Below, piece by piece: positions 23,471-34,431 of a DNA stretch of 64,000 nt. A program made the translations under genes and the position numbers. The stretch's first letter is position 1, and each line of letters begins with the position of its first letter. The stretch is from Oscheius onirici (taxonomy: Eukaryota > Nematoda > Chromadorea > Rhabditida > Rhabditidae), in the NCBI GenBank assembly GCA_932521025.1, contig OW051472.1, positions 7,750,001-7,814,000 on the forward strand, written 5' to 3'. Below the pieces are notes generated by a model. The model was not told where the DNA came from. It saw only the letters and a list, made by a program, of their open reading frames with translations, and ran no database searches.

Positions 23471-24420
23471 ATGGCTGCTCCCAAAGAAGACACTTGGGCC
23501 TTCCAACCCATCGGATCGCCGTTCCCGGAGAAGCCTGTCAAGTGCAAAGGTCAGCAGAATCTCTACGTGGCCCTCTGGTACAAGCACGGAAAGCCCATCC
23601 ATGAGAAACTGGAACAATGGAGGAGTCGTCGAATGCTCGTTCCCGTACAACAAGGCCGAACTGAAGACGAAGGAACAGCTCGAGGGAAACATCCAAATCC
23701 TGCAGTACAAATGCGACCACAACAACCTCGGCTTTTGGTACAATTGGGTAAAATATAGCGAGCGTTTCGAAAATGATGAGAAGGGACGTGAGACGGAGGG
23801 AGCTCTGCTCGGCTACGTCGACAACAAGACGGAAATTGCTCGCTTCAATGCCGATGGAAAGGTCTACGAGAAGAATGGCGGAGAGCTGAGCGACATGCTG
23901 CTGATCGTCCGTGAGCTGCGTGGAGCTCCGCCTGGCTGCCAGTGTTCTACCTGCGTCAAGCTGCCTCCCAAGCCGGTGCCTCGTGTCACACTGAACCACT
24001 GGGCCGACTTCCGTGCTGGTAACCCGTTTTCTTCTTCAAAAAGTAACGAATTTTATTACAGGTGACCCGTGGCCTACTGAGAAGGTCAAAGCTCTGAACA
24101 AGTCGCTCGACACCCTGCCTGGACATAACCCCGATCAGTACGTCGCTCTCTGGTACCAGCAGGGAGAGCCTGTGATGGGAAGGATCTGGAACGAGAACGG
24201 CAAGATCGCTGCCAACTTCGGATGGGGCGGCAACGAGTACAAGACGAACATCGGAAGCATCCAGGTCCTCTTCTAACTCAGCGACCACGTCCGCGGCTTC
24301 GACTATCAGTGGTGCCCGTTCCCGGAAGCTGCTTCGTTTTCTTCCGAAAAAGAATGGCATCCCGTGCATGTAAACGGGGTAAAAGGTGACGATGCAAGCT
24401 CGATTGAGTAGAAAAATAAC
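23471..24420 (+). pseudogene. DM9-like (DUF3421-type) repeat protein, apparently broken
   Basis: Two related modules are visible. Each has a YVALWY core followed by a Gly-rich strand pattern: [15 protein letters not shown]… with [14 protein letters not shown], and QYVALWYQQGEPVMG… with IAANFGWGGNEY. They resemble DM9-type carbohydrate-binding repeats, judged from pattern only. A 43 nt intron lies at 24,018-24,060. The first module changes frame near 23,605 (two bases appear missing between KPIH and NWNNGG). A TAA at 24,274-24,276 precedes 44 further conserved-looking codons (…VRGFDYQW…EWHPVHVNG). A 45 nt in-frame splice could bypass the stop, but nothing explains the frame change. Broken gene or assembly error. 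Confidence 0.5.
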
Positions 24421-24639
24421 AATTTTGACAGGGCAGACTTGTTCTTTCTTAGTTGGCGTTCTCTTTTGTTCAGTGGTTCTCTTGGTGTTTGTTTCGTCTC
24501 TGGTGGTTCTACTGGATTCATGCTGTCTCCTCGACTTCTTTTTCATCGAGGCTATCGGAACTCGTGTTCTACCTATCTACGTCGTCAAGTGTTCTGGTAG
24601 CTCTACCTAGACAAGGAAAAATTCGGTGAACAGAATGAA

Positions 24640-24830
24640 AGTTTTTCGAACTGAATTGTACTTCCTCTCCTTTTCCTCCTTTGTTTTCTCTAGCCAGGGT
24701 GTCTGGCTGGTAATCTTATAATGCTGATTTCTAGTAGCTGAACCTCTGATGAGTTCCCACCATGGCTCAGGATGCCAGCAGCCTCAACTGGCTAAGGGGC
24801 AAAACACTATGGTTCCAAAAAGACTTGCAT
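24640..24830 (+). repeat. Repeated 3' tail, copy 3
   Basis: This matches 22,150-22,345 in order and orientation: TTGTACTTCCTCTCC, CTAGCCAGGGTGTCTGGC, GATGAGTTCCCACCATGG and a closing AAAGACTTGC block. It lies 3' of the DM9-like gene. A shorter, more diverged copy 2 follows 23,130. Confidence 0.7.
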
Positions 24831-24937
24831 TCATAATTTCGTCCTCCTCCTCCAAGGCCATTTTCGCCAGCGAGCAGCATCTATGAGAGCCGGTGTCTTC
24901 CTTCTCGAAGAAGATCATTTGCCTCAAAATAATTTAA

Positions 24938-26317
24938 ATGTACAGAGTTCTTGTTACCCGTTTTCAGAGAATCTTTCAGAACATCACTTTTGCCAAGTTT
25001 TCAACAGATACAGCCATCTTTACGGCCCAGCTAGTTGACACTCTTTGCAGTCTGTCAGGCTTGACAGGATTGCTTTGGATTCTTTTTGGAGATCCAATTG
25101 TTTTTCCTAGAAAAACAAACCTCCGGGTACATCTGACAGCGTTTCAAAGGGAAACTGATTTCCAGACACTTCAAAATGCCATATGTCTTCTATCTTCAAT
25201 GATAGGAGTCTGTGAGCTCATCATTCAGGTATTTTCATTTCGGGAAGTTTTGTCAAAATATAGTTCGTTGCGAAAGCCAGTAATGCGACTATAACATGCA
25301 ACTGAACAGACCATACAATTTTTTATACATTTCTTGTCAGAACAACTACTTCACAATGCTGTTAGGTGCAGAAGATTCCAGTTCTTGGAGCCTGTACTCG
25401 CGTTTCTACACGACCATTTTCTACTTTTTGTCAGACCTCCGCTTCTGGCAGGACTTGTCCTTATATCACGATATACACCAGTTTTAGGTTATTGCATTCC
25501 ATCATCTTTGAGAGGCTGATTACACGCTTCTACCCCTCAATTCTGGGAAACCACGGCCTCTTTCTCGGCTATTATGTTCTCAGCGCAGCAGTGATGTTCC
25601 CTATTTAGCCTGAGAAGTCCAGAATTTCAGATACTGCCACCTTTAGTAATGCTCTCCTACGGTGTAGTCCACAGAGGACAAAGCTATTATTGGGAAACGG
25701 TCAACATGGCTCAATTCTTTCTCTTCGCCGACACGAGTCAAGCTTACGAGAATTGGGTACTATGGCTGTCCGATGCAGCTACTGGTCTAGCTTTCTCGTT
25801 CTGTGCAGTAGTTTTTCTAGCAAAGAAGATCGAGAATTCTGGGTAGGCTTTTGCAAAGAAAGTTTCGTCGAAAAAGTTCAGAGAATGGATTGGACTGAAC
25901 GACGTCTATCACTCGAATTACAAAGTAGCCTGCATTGTCTCGTTCCAGTTACTCTACCACTTTCTCGGACGGCTCTATCAGCCTCTGCTGCCCTACTTTC
26001 CAGAATACGAGAAAATTGTGGAAAAATACGGATGCCGCCATTCAATTGTGAGACATTTTATTTTAGAAGGAAGAAGGATTTAGACAAGCAATCTGTACAC
26101 CCTGCTTCTTCCCCTTCAATTGATTTATCTTCACAAAAAATATCCACCGCCAGCTCCGGTACGCGTAGAAATGGTCAGCGAAGACCAATCGGAAGAAGAA
26201 ATTCCAATGATTCCATTTGAGAGAGGAAGGTCCGATCCTATTCTGACTCAATGGAACAGCACATACGATGATTGGTTTGAAAGAAAAAGATGTGATCAGA
26301 TGTCTTCGAAAGTTTAA
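24938..26317 (+). CDS. Seven-transmembrane chemoreceptor-like protein
   Basis: Exons 24938-25228, 25341-25456, 25488-25590, 25631-25842, 25882-26047 and 26084-26317 sum to 1,122 nt (373 aa) with phases closing. Introns 2-5 are only 31, 40, 39 and 36 nt. Hydrophobic spans appear near LCSLSGLTGLLWILF, ICLLSSMIGVCELII, FYTTIFYFL, FLGYYVLSAA, LSDAATGLAFSFCAVVF, YKVACIVSFQLLYHFL and LYTLLLPLQLIYL. The motif IIFERLITRFYPS, an ERxxxxxYP pattern after helix 3, fits nematode Sra-superfamily serpentine receptors. A charged cytoplasmic tail ends at 26,317 with AATAAA immediately after. It is probably a plasma-membrane chemosensory receptor. The exact family and the first codon are uncertain. Confidence 0.65.
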
Positions 26318-26866
26318 TAAAACAAGCTTATCAGGGCTCTCCATTTTCTGCAAAGCTTGAGAATCTGTCCCACTGACCCTTGGTTTCTTCCACTACAACA
26401 TTAAATATCTGGCTGGGAGTTACCAAAACAGATCTACCCAAACTGGAGCAAAGTCCTCAGTTGCCTAATTACCTTTGCTGAAAGTTACAAAACAAAGCAA
26501 CAACTTTCATTAGATCTTCATATTATTGCCAATTAGAGTTTAAGAATCACATACAGACAGAGACGCGTGAGCAATTATGCACAGTAACTGTGTTCGTGTG
26601 TTCTAGAATCTCTCTTCTTGTCGGGCTCTCATCTGCGCATCGCGTCCAGCTTGTTCCGTTGTAATCAAGATGTTCGCCTCTAATGTACAAAAATCCTCCA
26701 CGAATTCGAGAATTTTGAAAATGGCAACGGCAAGATTGAAGTTCAGAACGGAGAGAAAGAGATAGAGAAGTATGGAAAATGTTTTTTTCTGTAGACTCTT
26801 TCAATTGAAATTAGAAAAAGATTGTCTGGAGCTCACCGTCTCGGTAGTCGAACTTTTCGTCATCTA

Positions 26867-27369
26867 CTAGTGGAAAAATCCTTTTTTTTGGTAGTAGAGA
26901 GCATAGATTAGAAAGTAGGCTCCCAGGACGAAATGGAAAAGGACAGCAGGAACTATGAGATCCGTCCACTGTTTGAGAAGCCCAATGAAGAAGAGAAGAG
27001 TGCAGAAGAGCCCGATAGCTATTATTTGAACCTAAAAAGAGCTCTGAAATCCGATACTATACTTGCCCACTGTTTATGAACAAAAAATGATTCCCAGTCA
27101 CACAGTCCCATCGTTTTCTCCAGCAAAACGTGCCCTTTTTAATAAAAGAACACTTACATAGTCGTCGAAAATCTTCTCTGGTAGATCGTAAATGAGGAAG
27201 AAGGCAGCAGTGGAAATATTGAATACGATCAGTAATAAAGAGGCTGTCTGGTGGTTTTTGTATTAAAAACGGGGAAACTTCTTACTGCTATGGAAAGTCT
27301 ATTGAAAAAGCGATATGTGCCTGTGGTATCGGCAGAAATAGGGAGAGGGTCGTTGGGAGGACGGTTCAT
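26867..27369 (-). CDS. Small three-pass membrane protein
   Basis: Exons 27369-27286, 27247-27158 and 27031-26867 sum to 339 nt (112 aa). After a polar N-terminus (MNRPPNDPLPISADTTG) come three hydrophobic segments: SLLLIVFNISTAAFFLIYDL, IIAIGLFCTLLFFIGLL and LIVPAVLFHFVLGAYFLIYA. A short tail follows a run of eight A residues in the coding strand, so the last residues are sensitive to a one-base error; the shifted frame would add about 20 acidic residues. No family is recognised. It lies about 325 bp downstream of the thrombospondin-repeat gene on the same strand, so co-transcription is possible. Confidence 0.6.
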
Positions 27370-27694
27370 GCGGCCGGGGGAAAAAATGACGAAAGGCTGA
27401 CGCGACACGAGTCTTTTTTTCACTCAACATGATTCAGCAATGCAGACTGCCCATGTTTTTTCGAAGGTAGGCGGAAACAGATGATGAGACGAAAAAAAAG
27501 TTAGGGAAGAATAGATATAGCTGGAAAGAAGAACAGAACAATAAGGGACTGCGAATTTTCCTGTGAAAACACCAGTTCAGTTCTTTATTCTCTTGAACGA
27601 TATGTAAACACAAAAAGAAGAAACATCAAATATGGCACCCAAAACATCTAAAAGCTACAGTAACCGGTATCGTTGTGAAGTACTTTTGTCTCCG

Positions 27695-30600
27695 TTAAAC
27701 CTGAGTATGAACATCTTGTGTCTGTACGTTATTGTTCGCCGCCGAAAAAATCCTCGTCTGGGCTATGATCTCGTCGATATCGATGGCCGAAAGACGGGAA
27801 TCTTCTGCTAAAGGGGCGAGAAAACTGCCCGGAATGGTGGTCCCATCATACTCGTCGTATTCGAGAGATGATAGAGAGGAAGTGCCTCTGGGAAGAGGAG
27901 AATCCACCGACGGACAATTTGTTCGAATCATTCTGAAAAAATATATTTACTTTCAGTCACTTTGATTGCACCTGGGAGTGTTCTGAACGCTGAGCTGGAT
28001 TCCAATGCTTCTTTTGGCGATGTAGCCGTTACAAGTGTTCTTCTGACTCACAGAGGTGCAGACAGTGTTCCCGGAACGGATCATCTCGTTCTCATATCTT
28101 AAAATGATTATAAAAAAATTAATCTAGACGAGCTAAAGGGTAGAAATCATGCAACTAACTTTTTGTCAAGCAGTGGAACTTCCGGGGAACTATTTCGTCT
28201 CAACTTTTGTGTCACCTGAGAGCAGATGAACGGAGGTAGGAAGACGAGGAAGATGAAGAAAATGCCCAGAAGAAGGATGACTACCGTCTCTGGACAGACC
28301 GGATCACATCCGACAGATCTCGTTCCGAACTGAGGAGGTGGCTCGGCAGCTAAACAGCAAAAGAATAAAGAAGGTATTCTAAAAACCAACGTCTAATGTT
28401 GTAAACTATGGTGAATCCTTTTTGTTCTTCGTCCGAGTTGGTCAGATTAATTTTACTCCAGAGTACGATGTAGAGAGGCCGGTTCATTGGAAGAGTGAAG
28501 GCTGGCCCCTGGTTCGAATTGGAAAACCAAATCAGTTCCTACAAGTTTTTGTTAACCATAAATAAACTTGTAACTTACTCCGTATGGGGCTCCGAGGAAG
28601 AAGAATAGTTTTCCTTTCGCTCCATCGTCTTGCGTCACAGCGAAATCTACTTTTGATGGTTTCTGAGGAACAGCGAGCCACCACGTCTGATTCCCAGCAC
28701 ACCTTTGATGAGCACTAAAGTTGACAGTCACCGTTTCTCAAAATCATCAATACCTAGATGTGGCGAAGAAGGATCCAGTCCGTTCTTCTAAATGACATCC
28801 ACAAGTGCAGTTTGTTGCCGGCAATTGACTTTTGGTCGCTTCTGGACATTTAGTGAGAGTACAGGGCTTTGTTTCAAGCACATCTCCCAGACAACTTTTG
28901 CCTCTCATTGGAGGAGGACTGTCACAAGCTCTTGTCCTCCGCATCGTCCCCTCTCCACAAGTCGTCGAACAGTCGCTCCAATCGCCCCATTCAGACCATC
29001 CTCCATTGGTTCGAATCACTGGAAAATGGACTGTTTATGCATCTGCTCATCCATCCAAAACATCAGCCCTTTCATTATTAAGAGCCGTCCTAATTGGCGC
29101 CGTTGAATTTGCAAAGTACCCTGTCTATTGTGTCCAAAGAGATTTCAGAGAGACAGGAGCATATGGCTCAATTATCTCTATTGGAGGCTGTACATACATC
29201 AGTTGGGATGACAACCAGAGCTCTTTGGAACTCTGACAGTTCTCTTTACCGATAGAAATCTCATAATTAGGGGGGATATGTGTGCGCGGCGGCAGCTGGA
29301 CAGCCGACGGGTCAAGAGGATCACAAACTGATTTGATTAGCAGCCAGGTGACGACAATAGTCGCTTTCAGAGTCCGCTCATAAACAATTCGTACTACGGC
29401 TGTTTTTATTAGAGACCAAGATGCTCATAAGCCTAATCGAGGTGGCACCATGTGGCTATTGGTGTCCTCCTCGGATGATTCTTATTAGCGCAACGAGACG
29501 GGATTAGCTTTGTCAAGACTCTCATATTAGAGACCGCCTCTAATGGGTTAAGGAGACCTACCAGGTTCGGTGCTGACACAGCTACTGCGCCAGAGATGGA
29601 AGCTGGACGAACGTTTGTTGATCGAGACCAGTTCGAAGCAGTACTTTTCGAAGATGATGTCGAACTGGGAGCAACTGATGGAAAGAGACGATTGTCCTCT
29701 ATCCACTGACACTTCTTCTGAATAAAAATTTGTATTGTTTTAAATAGACGCACCTATATACAAAGCTCTGTCTTCGTGATTTATATTGCCTTCTGGAACG
29801 GCAAGAACGCGTATTTTGTACTGAAGTTGAGCTGCAGCACACTTTGAGACAGCCCAATGTAGTGGAAACTCGGAACTGCAGTGCGGGAAGATGCTGTCAT
29901 TTCGCAGTTGCAACGAGCCTTCGGATGTTCTGTTGACAAGCACTTCAGATGACTGAAAACATCATCTTTATGTCACTCCAGAATAGATTTCAATTTGGTC
30001 GGTCAGCGGTCAGGTCCCTCGAGACACGCGTGAGTACTCGCGCGTCTGCCATCAAATTCAGGAAAAAAGCGATACGGCTCGCTCATGAATAAGCAGGAAA
30101 AAGGTCTGGATAATGAGCTCACGTTGATAGAGTAACCGGCAGGAGAAGTCAGTTGGACACGATAGAGACCCATGTCGGAAAAGGACTGGCATGGGAAGAG
30201 CGTCGAGTTCGGACTGTCGTGGAGAAAAATATCGGTAGAATAGACGCGATTCCATTGGGCAAGTTCACCCGGAACAGTCTGACGATTATTTTAAGAGAGC
30301 CTTTTATTGGAATACCTGAAGGTTTCGATGGAAGAGACTGACGTTGAACTGTTCCTGTTTACACAATTTACCCGTAAACATCACATTGAGTTCATGAAGA
30401 AGTTCGTGATTCGAAGGGACTCGAATGTCTATAAGAGGCGGCACGACCTCAAAAGAGGCAAGTGTTGTCCCGTTTTCTATTAGACGATAACCAGAAGAGA
30501 CCTGGAAATTGAATAAATGTGTTGAAAAAAAGGCACACACCTGTCTCCAACAATCACAAGGAATAATGGACGATTTGAAGTGACAAACAGTCGAATTGTG

Positions 30601-30750
30601 CAGTTTAATTGTGTAGGAGGAGACATCTTGGAATCGAAGATAGGCTTGAGAGTTGTGTCGAGGCGAGGCCGGCATCAGAGGAGACTGTTTCATGGTCATC
30701 CTCTGAGGATCGCCGGGTTCAAAGAGGAAAAGAAGTAACAGGTGAATCAT
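27695..30750 (-). CDS. Thrombospondin type 1 single-pass membrane protein
   Basis: Eleven exons sum to 2,010 nt (669 aa): 30750-30541, 30501-30316, 30278-30123, 29952-29754, 29717-29562, 29018-28754, 28714-28579, 28538-28391, 28349-28160, 28097-27972 and 27932-27695. A signal peptide ([10 protein letters not shown]) leads into an ectodomain with several N-glycosylation sequons. One TSP1 repeat (about residues 304-360) has the canonical [17 protein letters not shown] and [13 protein letters not shown] transmembrane helix ([16 protein letters not shown], near 510) and a Ser-rich cytoplasmic tail of about 140 residues follow. Such proteins usually act in cell migration or adhesion; C. elegans MIG-21 is a single-pass TSP1 protein, but orthology is not shown here. 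An acceptor (CCCACAG) abuts the ATG. Intron 5 is 543 bp. Confidence 0.82.
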
Positions 30751-30799
30751 CTGTGGGGCATCTGATCGAGATCCTGAAAGTTAGATGAGGGGGAAATGG

Positions 30800-32300
30800 C
30801 GAAGAGACACGCGGTGTAAACACTGGAAGCTTAATAGAACTGCCTAAAGTGGGCAGAGTCGTTTCGTGTTATGAGTAGGGAAGAGGGTCTGGTATCAATG
30901 GAACGCAAATGAATATTCGAGTGCGACGTGATGTTGAAAAGACTGGAAGGACGACTTCTGCAAACTGCCCCTCCAAAAAGGTGCTCTTTGAGTCGTGAGC
31001 GGAGAGTCATTAAAGTTCGGAATAAAGAGAACAATCCATTTTTGACTTGTTCTCAAGATCCATTATTTGCTTGTGACCGATGTCGGTAACCCGAACCCGG
31101 AGGGTCTGTTGCATCCATTATGAGAGGAAGCCGAAAGTTTCAAAGGCGCTTGTCGACAATTTATTCGTCACTAGAGGGCACGGAGCAGGCACAAACAATA
31201 TAGCCTAACTTAATGGCAGGCTCGATGGCCTTTCTGTCCCTCTCAACAGAGCTGATTTTTGACGATAAGAGCGCGAAGCGGATTTGTGAAAAGGTCTTCC
31301 GCTCGGATGAATTGCCACTGAAGAAGAGATTCTTTAGCACGAAAGTCGAAAGAGGAAATGAACGTCTAGGGCTATCTTTCCATCTAAAGTATTGTCCAAT
31401 TTCCGGAAGGACAATGCTTCGAGAGACGTGCGTGAGAGGGTCGAGGAATACCAATAAGGACGAAAAGAACATCACTTCCCGACGCGGGTTATGAGGTTTT
31501 TTAGGAGCTGAAAGGAGGAGCCAAAAAAGGAGCAAAAACAATAGGACAGGTGGTGAGAGAAGAGCCGCGCATGTGCACAATGATTACTGTTAGAGAGCCA
31601 TCTGCCAGGAGAGAGAGAGGTCATCGTTGCAAACTAAATAAAGGAAAAAGAGTAAGGGGAAGAGGACAACTCCCACATAGACTCTCAGTCGGTGCCCTCT
31701 TTGCCTCGTCATAAGCTGGGAAAGCAGAGAAACATATGAAGGCAAACCTGACCGAGTAATCCCGTCGGTGTAATTGATCGCAGTCGGCTTATGTCAGAGT
31801 AATCCCGTAAATCTAATGAAATCTGATAAGTAGAGAGAGAGGGGGATAAGTCGGTTTGAAGGAAGAGGAAAGTTGACAGAGAGGTCAAAGTTGTTGCATA
31901 AGGGCGTGAATAAGGAGACAACTCCGCCCCGACCCATCTGCTCATTTGCATGGTAACAGGACTCGGAAGGAGTGTGACAGCTGGAGAGACGCAGCCACTG
32001 GAGGTATGATTAGTCGGATTGAAATGCGCTAAAGTGTGATTGAATGCGTTTGACACAATCGTAGAGTAAGAGAATGTGTTCGTGAGACAATTAGTGGCAC
32101 GAACAAACAACAAAATAGGGAAGACGACAATTAGAGAATATTTATTTTAAAGGTCGTTGGCGAACAGACTTGAGGGAGGTATAATCGCAAGACGGAAAGC
32201 CAGGTGCACAATTAGCTCGCCTCGAATTATAGGTACAAGGAGAAACAGCTGATGGAAAGAAGAAGGAGAGCCTCAAGGGTGTCAAGTGACCAGCCAACGT
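30800..32300. other. Gap with no supported gene
   Basis: This region is upstream of the thrombospondin-repeat gene and 3' of the next minus-strand gene. Frames of 134-139 codons occur on the minus strand (31,161-31,580 and 31,709-32,113), but they lack splice context, domains or coding-like composition. It may hold promoter sequence for the gene ending at 27,695. Confidence 0.4.
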
Positions 32301-32331
32301 CAAAGATCTAATGTAAAGAAATTGTATAGTC

Positions 32332-34347
32332 TCAGTCGGGCAGACTGCAGACGAGCTGGTCAAGTTTCTTTTCAAAGACTGACAAGTTTCGGGTAAGTGT
32401 TCTCAAAGAGTCCAAGTTACTGCTTTCTACTGCCGATTCCATGCAATTCTGAACTCGGTTTTTTTTGCCCAAAATTTGATAACATACTTCTTCAAGATAC
32501 TCATTCAGTTCTTGGAGAAGGAGGTGAGCTTTCTGTATTCCACTTCGATCCACGGCAACATCGCGCTTCTCACAATGAAGTTCTGCGACTTTCAGCAAAA
32601 TTTCCTGAATCCTTCAGTGATAAAAATTGAATAAACTTACATCAATTTCTCCCTCCAGAACCATGGCCACATCGAAAGAATTGACGAGTTTGTCGACAGA
32701 CGCCTGATCCTCCATTGTATCAAAAAGGGAAGCTGAAAGGTTTTTTATCGCGACGATGGTGGAACGAAAGAAGTGGCAGATTGGTTCAATCTTGCTCCGG
32801 TCAAAGTCAACGAGTAGATGACATTTTCTAAAAGCAGATTCTTGCGAATAACTTGAAGCCAGACCGTGCAAAATACTTGGCAAGAATTGTCGAGAAAATG
32901 TCAATCAACAAGATGAAGACTTTTTTTGACCATTCGAGAGAATCTTCGGAAGCGAGAAAAGTCAAGATTCTCAGAGAATTGACAGCCCTCGTCAGTCGAT
33001 TTGCTAAAAGAACAGAGAATTTAAGTTTGATCTTGACCATACCGCATTTTTCTATTGGAGTATTCTGATCAAGAAAATCAATGTCGAAGAAGGAGAGCTG
33101 GATCAAAAGACATCGACGATCAGTTTCTTCCTGTTACTCTTATATTTTAAAACAAAAATATCTTACCGGACTTGAACAAAACTTTTCCATGACAGGCTGA
33201 AGAAGAGACTTTACAGAACGACTCTCCGTATTGTCCGATCGGATTCTGTAGTCGACACAATAATGACGGATGATACACTCTATTATAAAACTGTTTTTTA
33301 TTACTGAACTTTCATCAATCTTACCTTTCTAACTTGTTCTCCTTCGGAGTCTTCTTTTCTACAGCGCCAAAAAAACTGACCAGAATGTCAGTACTCATTT
33401 CGAACGTTAGTCTCTTCTCGAGAACCAGCTTCGCCGATGACAAGGCAGTCTAGAATAATATTCAGAAAAGACAGAAAAAGTACCGTTAGGAGACGATTGT
33501 TATTGACGAATCCCGTATGGAACAGTTCGTCCAACGATGCTTCTCCCTCTCTGACACCCGTTTTGTTGACGATAAAGATATATTGGTCAAAATTAGGCAG
33601 TGATTTCTCCGTGTGCCAGTTGAGGACTGTTTCTGGAACCTAGACCAAAAATTTGAACTTGTGGTGAAAAAGACCTGTGGCAATGAGAGCTGTACCTCCC
33701 TGGCAAGCTGTTCCTGTGCAAACTGCGCAGCCAATGCTCTCTCTCTTTCCAATTCCTCTTCCGGAATTTTTGGACTACTGAATGCCTTCTTACTTTTTTT
33801 ATTTTTATCAACAAGAGACTTTGATTTGCTACTGGACCTGAATCTTTTTTCCTTTGGTAAATTCTGGCACGAACCTAGTTCGATGGACCCTTGCTTCTTT
33901 CTTCATCGATTTCCTCCGAGTTTCCATCTTCTTTATCGCATGTTTCTTTCCCTTTTTCTCTTCTTCAAGAGCAAAATGAACCGTATGAACTGGTTTCTCC
34001 ACAAAAGTCTGAGAGATCGATTGTCCTTCTAGTCATTGCTTACCGTCTCTTTAAAGACTTTCTTCCTCTTGACAGTGACGAAAAGTGCCCTAGCGGGATC
34101 TGTCGAAGTTATCATGTGAATCAGAGGAGCGACATCGGTCAGTAAAGCCTCAATAGCCGATTCTTCACACGAGATATTAGCCAACAGGTGACGACGAAGC
34201 CATGACTCAGCTGAAAACAATCTTTTTGCCAAAAAAATTTTTCTGACCTGTTTCCTCCTCTGGTCGTTCCTCGTCTACAGAGATTTCTTCATCAGAATCA
34301 TCGTTGGCGGTGGATAAACCAGTCAATCGACTGGCTAGTCTTTCCAT
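32332..34347 (-). CDS. Unrecognised helical nuclear-type protein
   Basis: This multi-exon gene starts MERLASRLTGLSTANDDSDE at 34,347 and ends SLPD-stop at 32,332. The N-terminal part is acidic, then SWLRRHLLANISCEESAIEA. A Lys/Arg-rich linker (KKMETRRKSMKKEARVHR…KSKSLVDKNKKSKK) looks like nuclear localisation signals. The remainder is long amphipathic helices (SVKSLLQPVMEKFC, EWSKKVFILLIDIFSTILAK, HLLLQELNEYLEEVC) suggesting an alpha-solenoid. Introns are mostly 36-60 nt. A junction near 33,303 must use ACAG/TTTTATAATAG to stay in the best frame. I do not recognise the family; a helical-repeat DNA-repair or chromatin protein is one guess. Exon ends are only partly secure. Confidence 0.6.
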
Positions 34348-34431
34348 TGAAACAGTCTAAAAATTCTCACAGTGATCAATAGCAATAGCTTGCTCGAGGC
34401 TAAAAGGACAGCAAGCAAGGAAATTCAACAG

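Noticed and set aside
23538-24546. Minus-strand frames of 153 and 186 codons opposite the DM9-like gene
   Set aside because: They are antisense shadows with no splice sites or recognisable motifs, while the plus strand shows clear repeat modules.
31709-32113. 134-codon minus-strand frame
   Set aside because: Low-complexity Ser/Thr/Leu reading without splice context, in a region that looks like promoter or spacer sequence.
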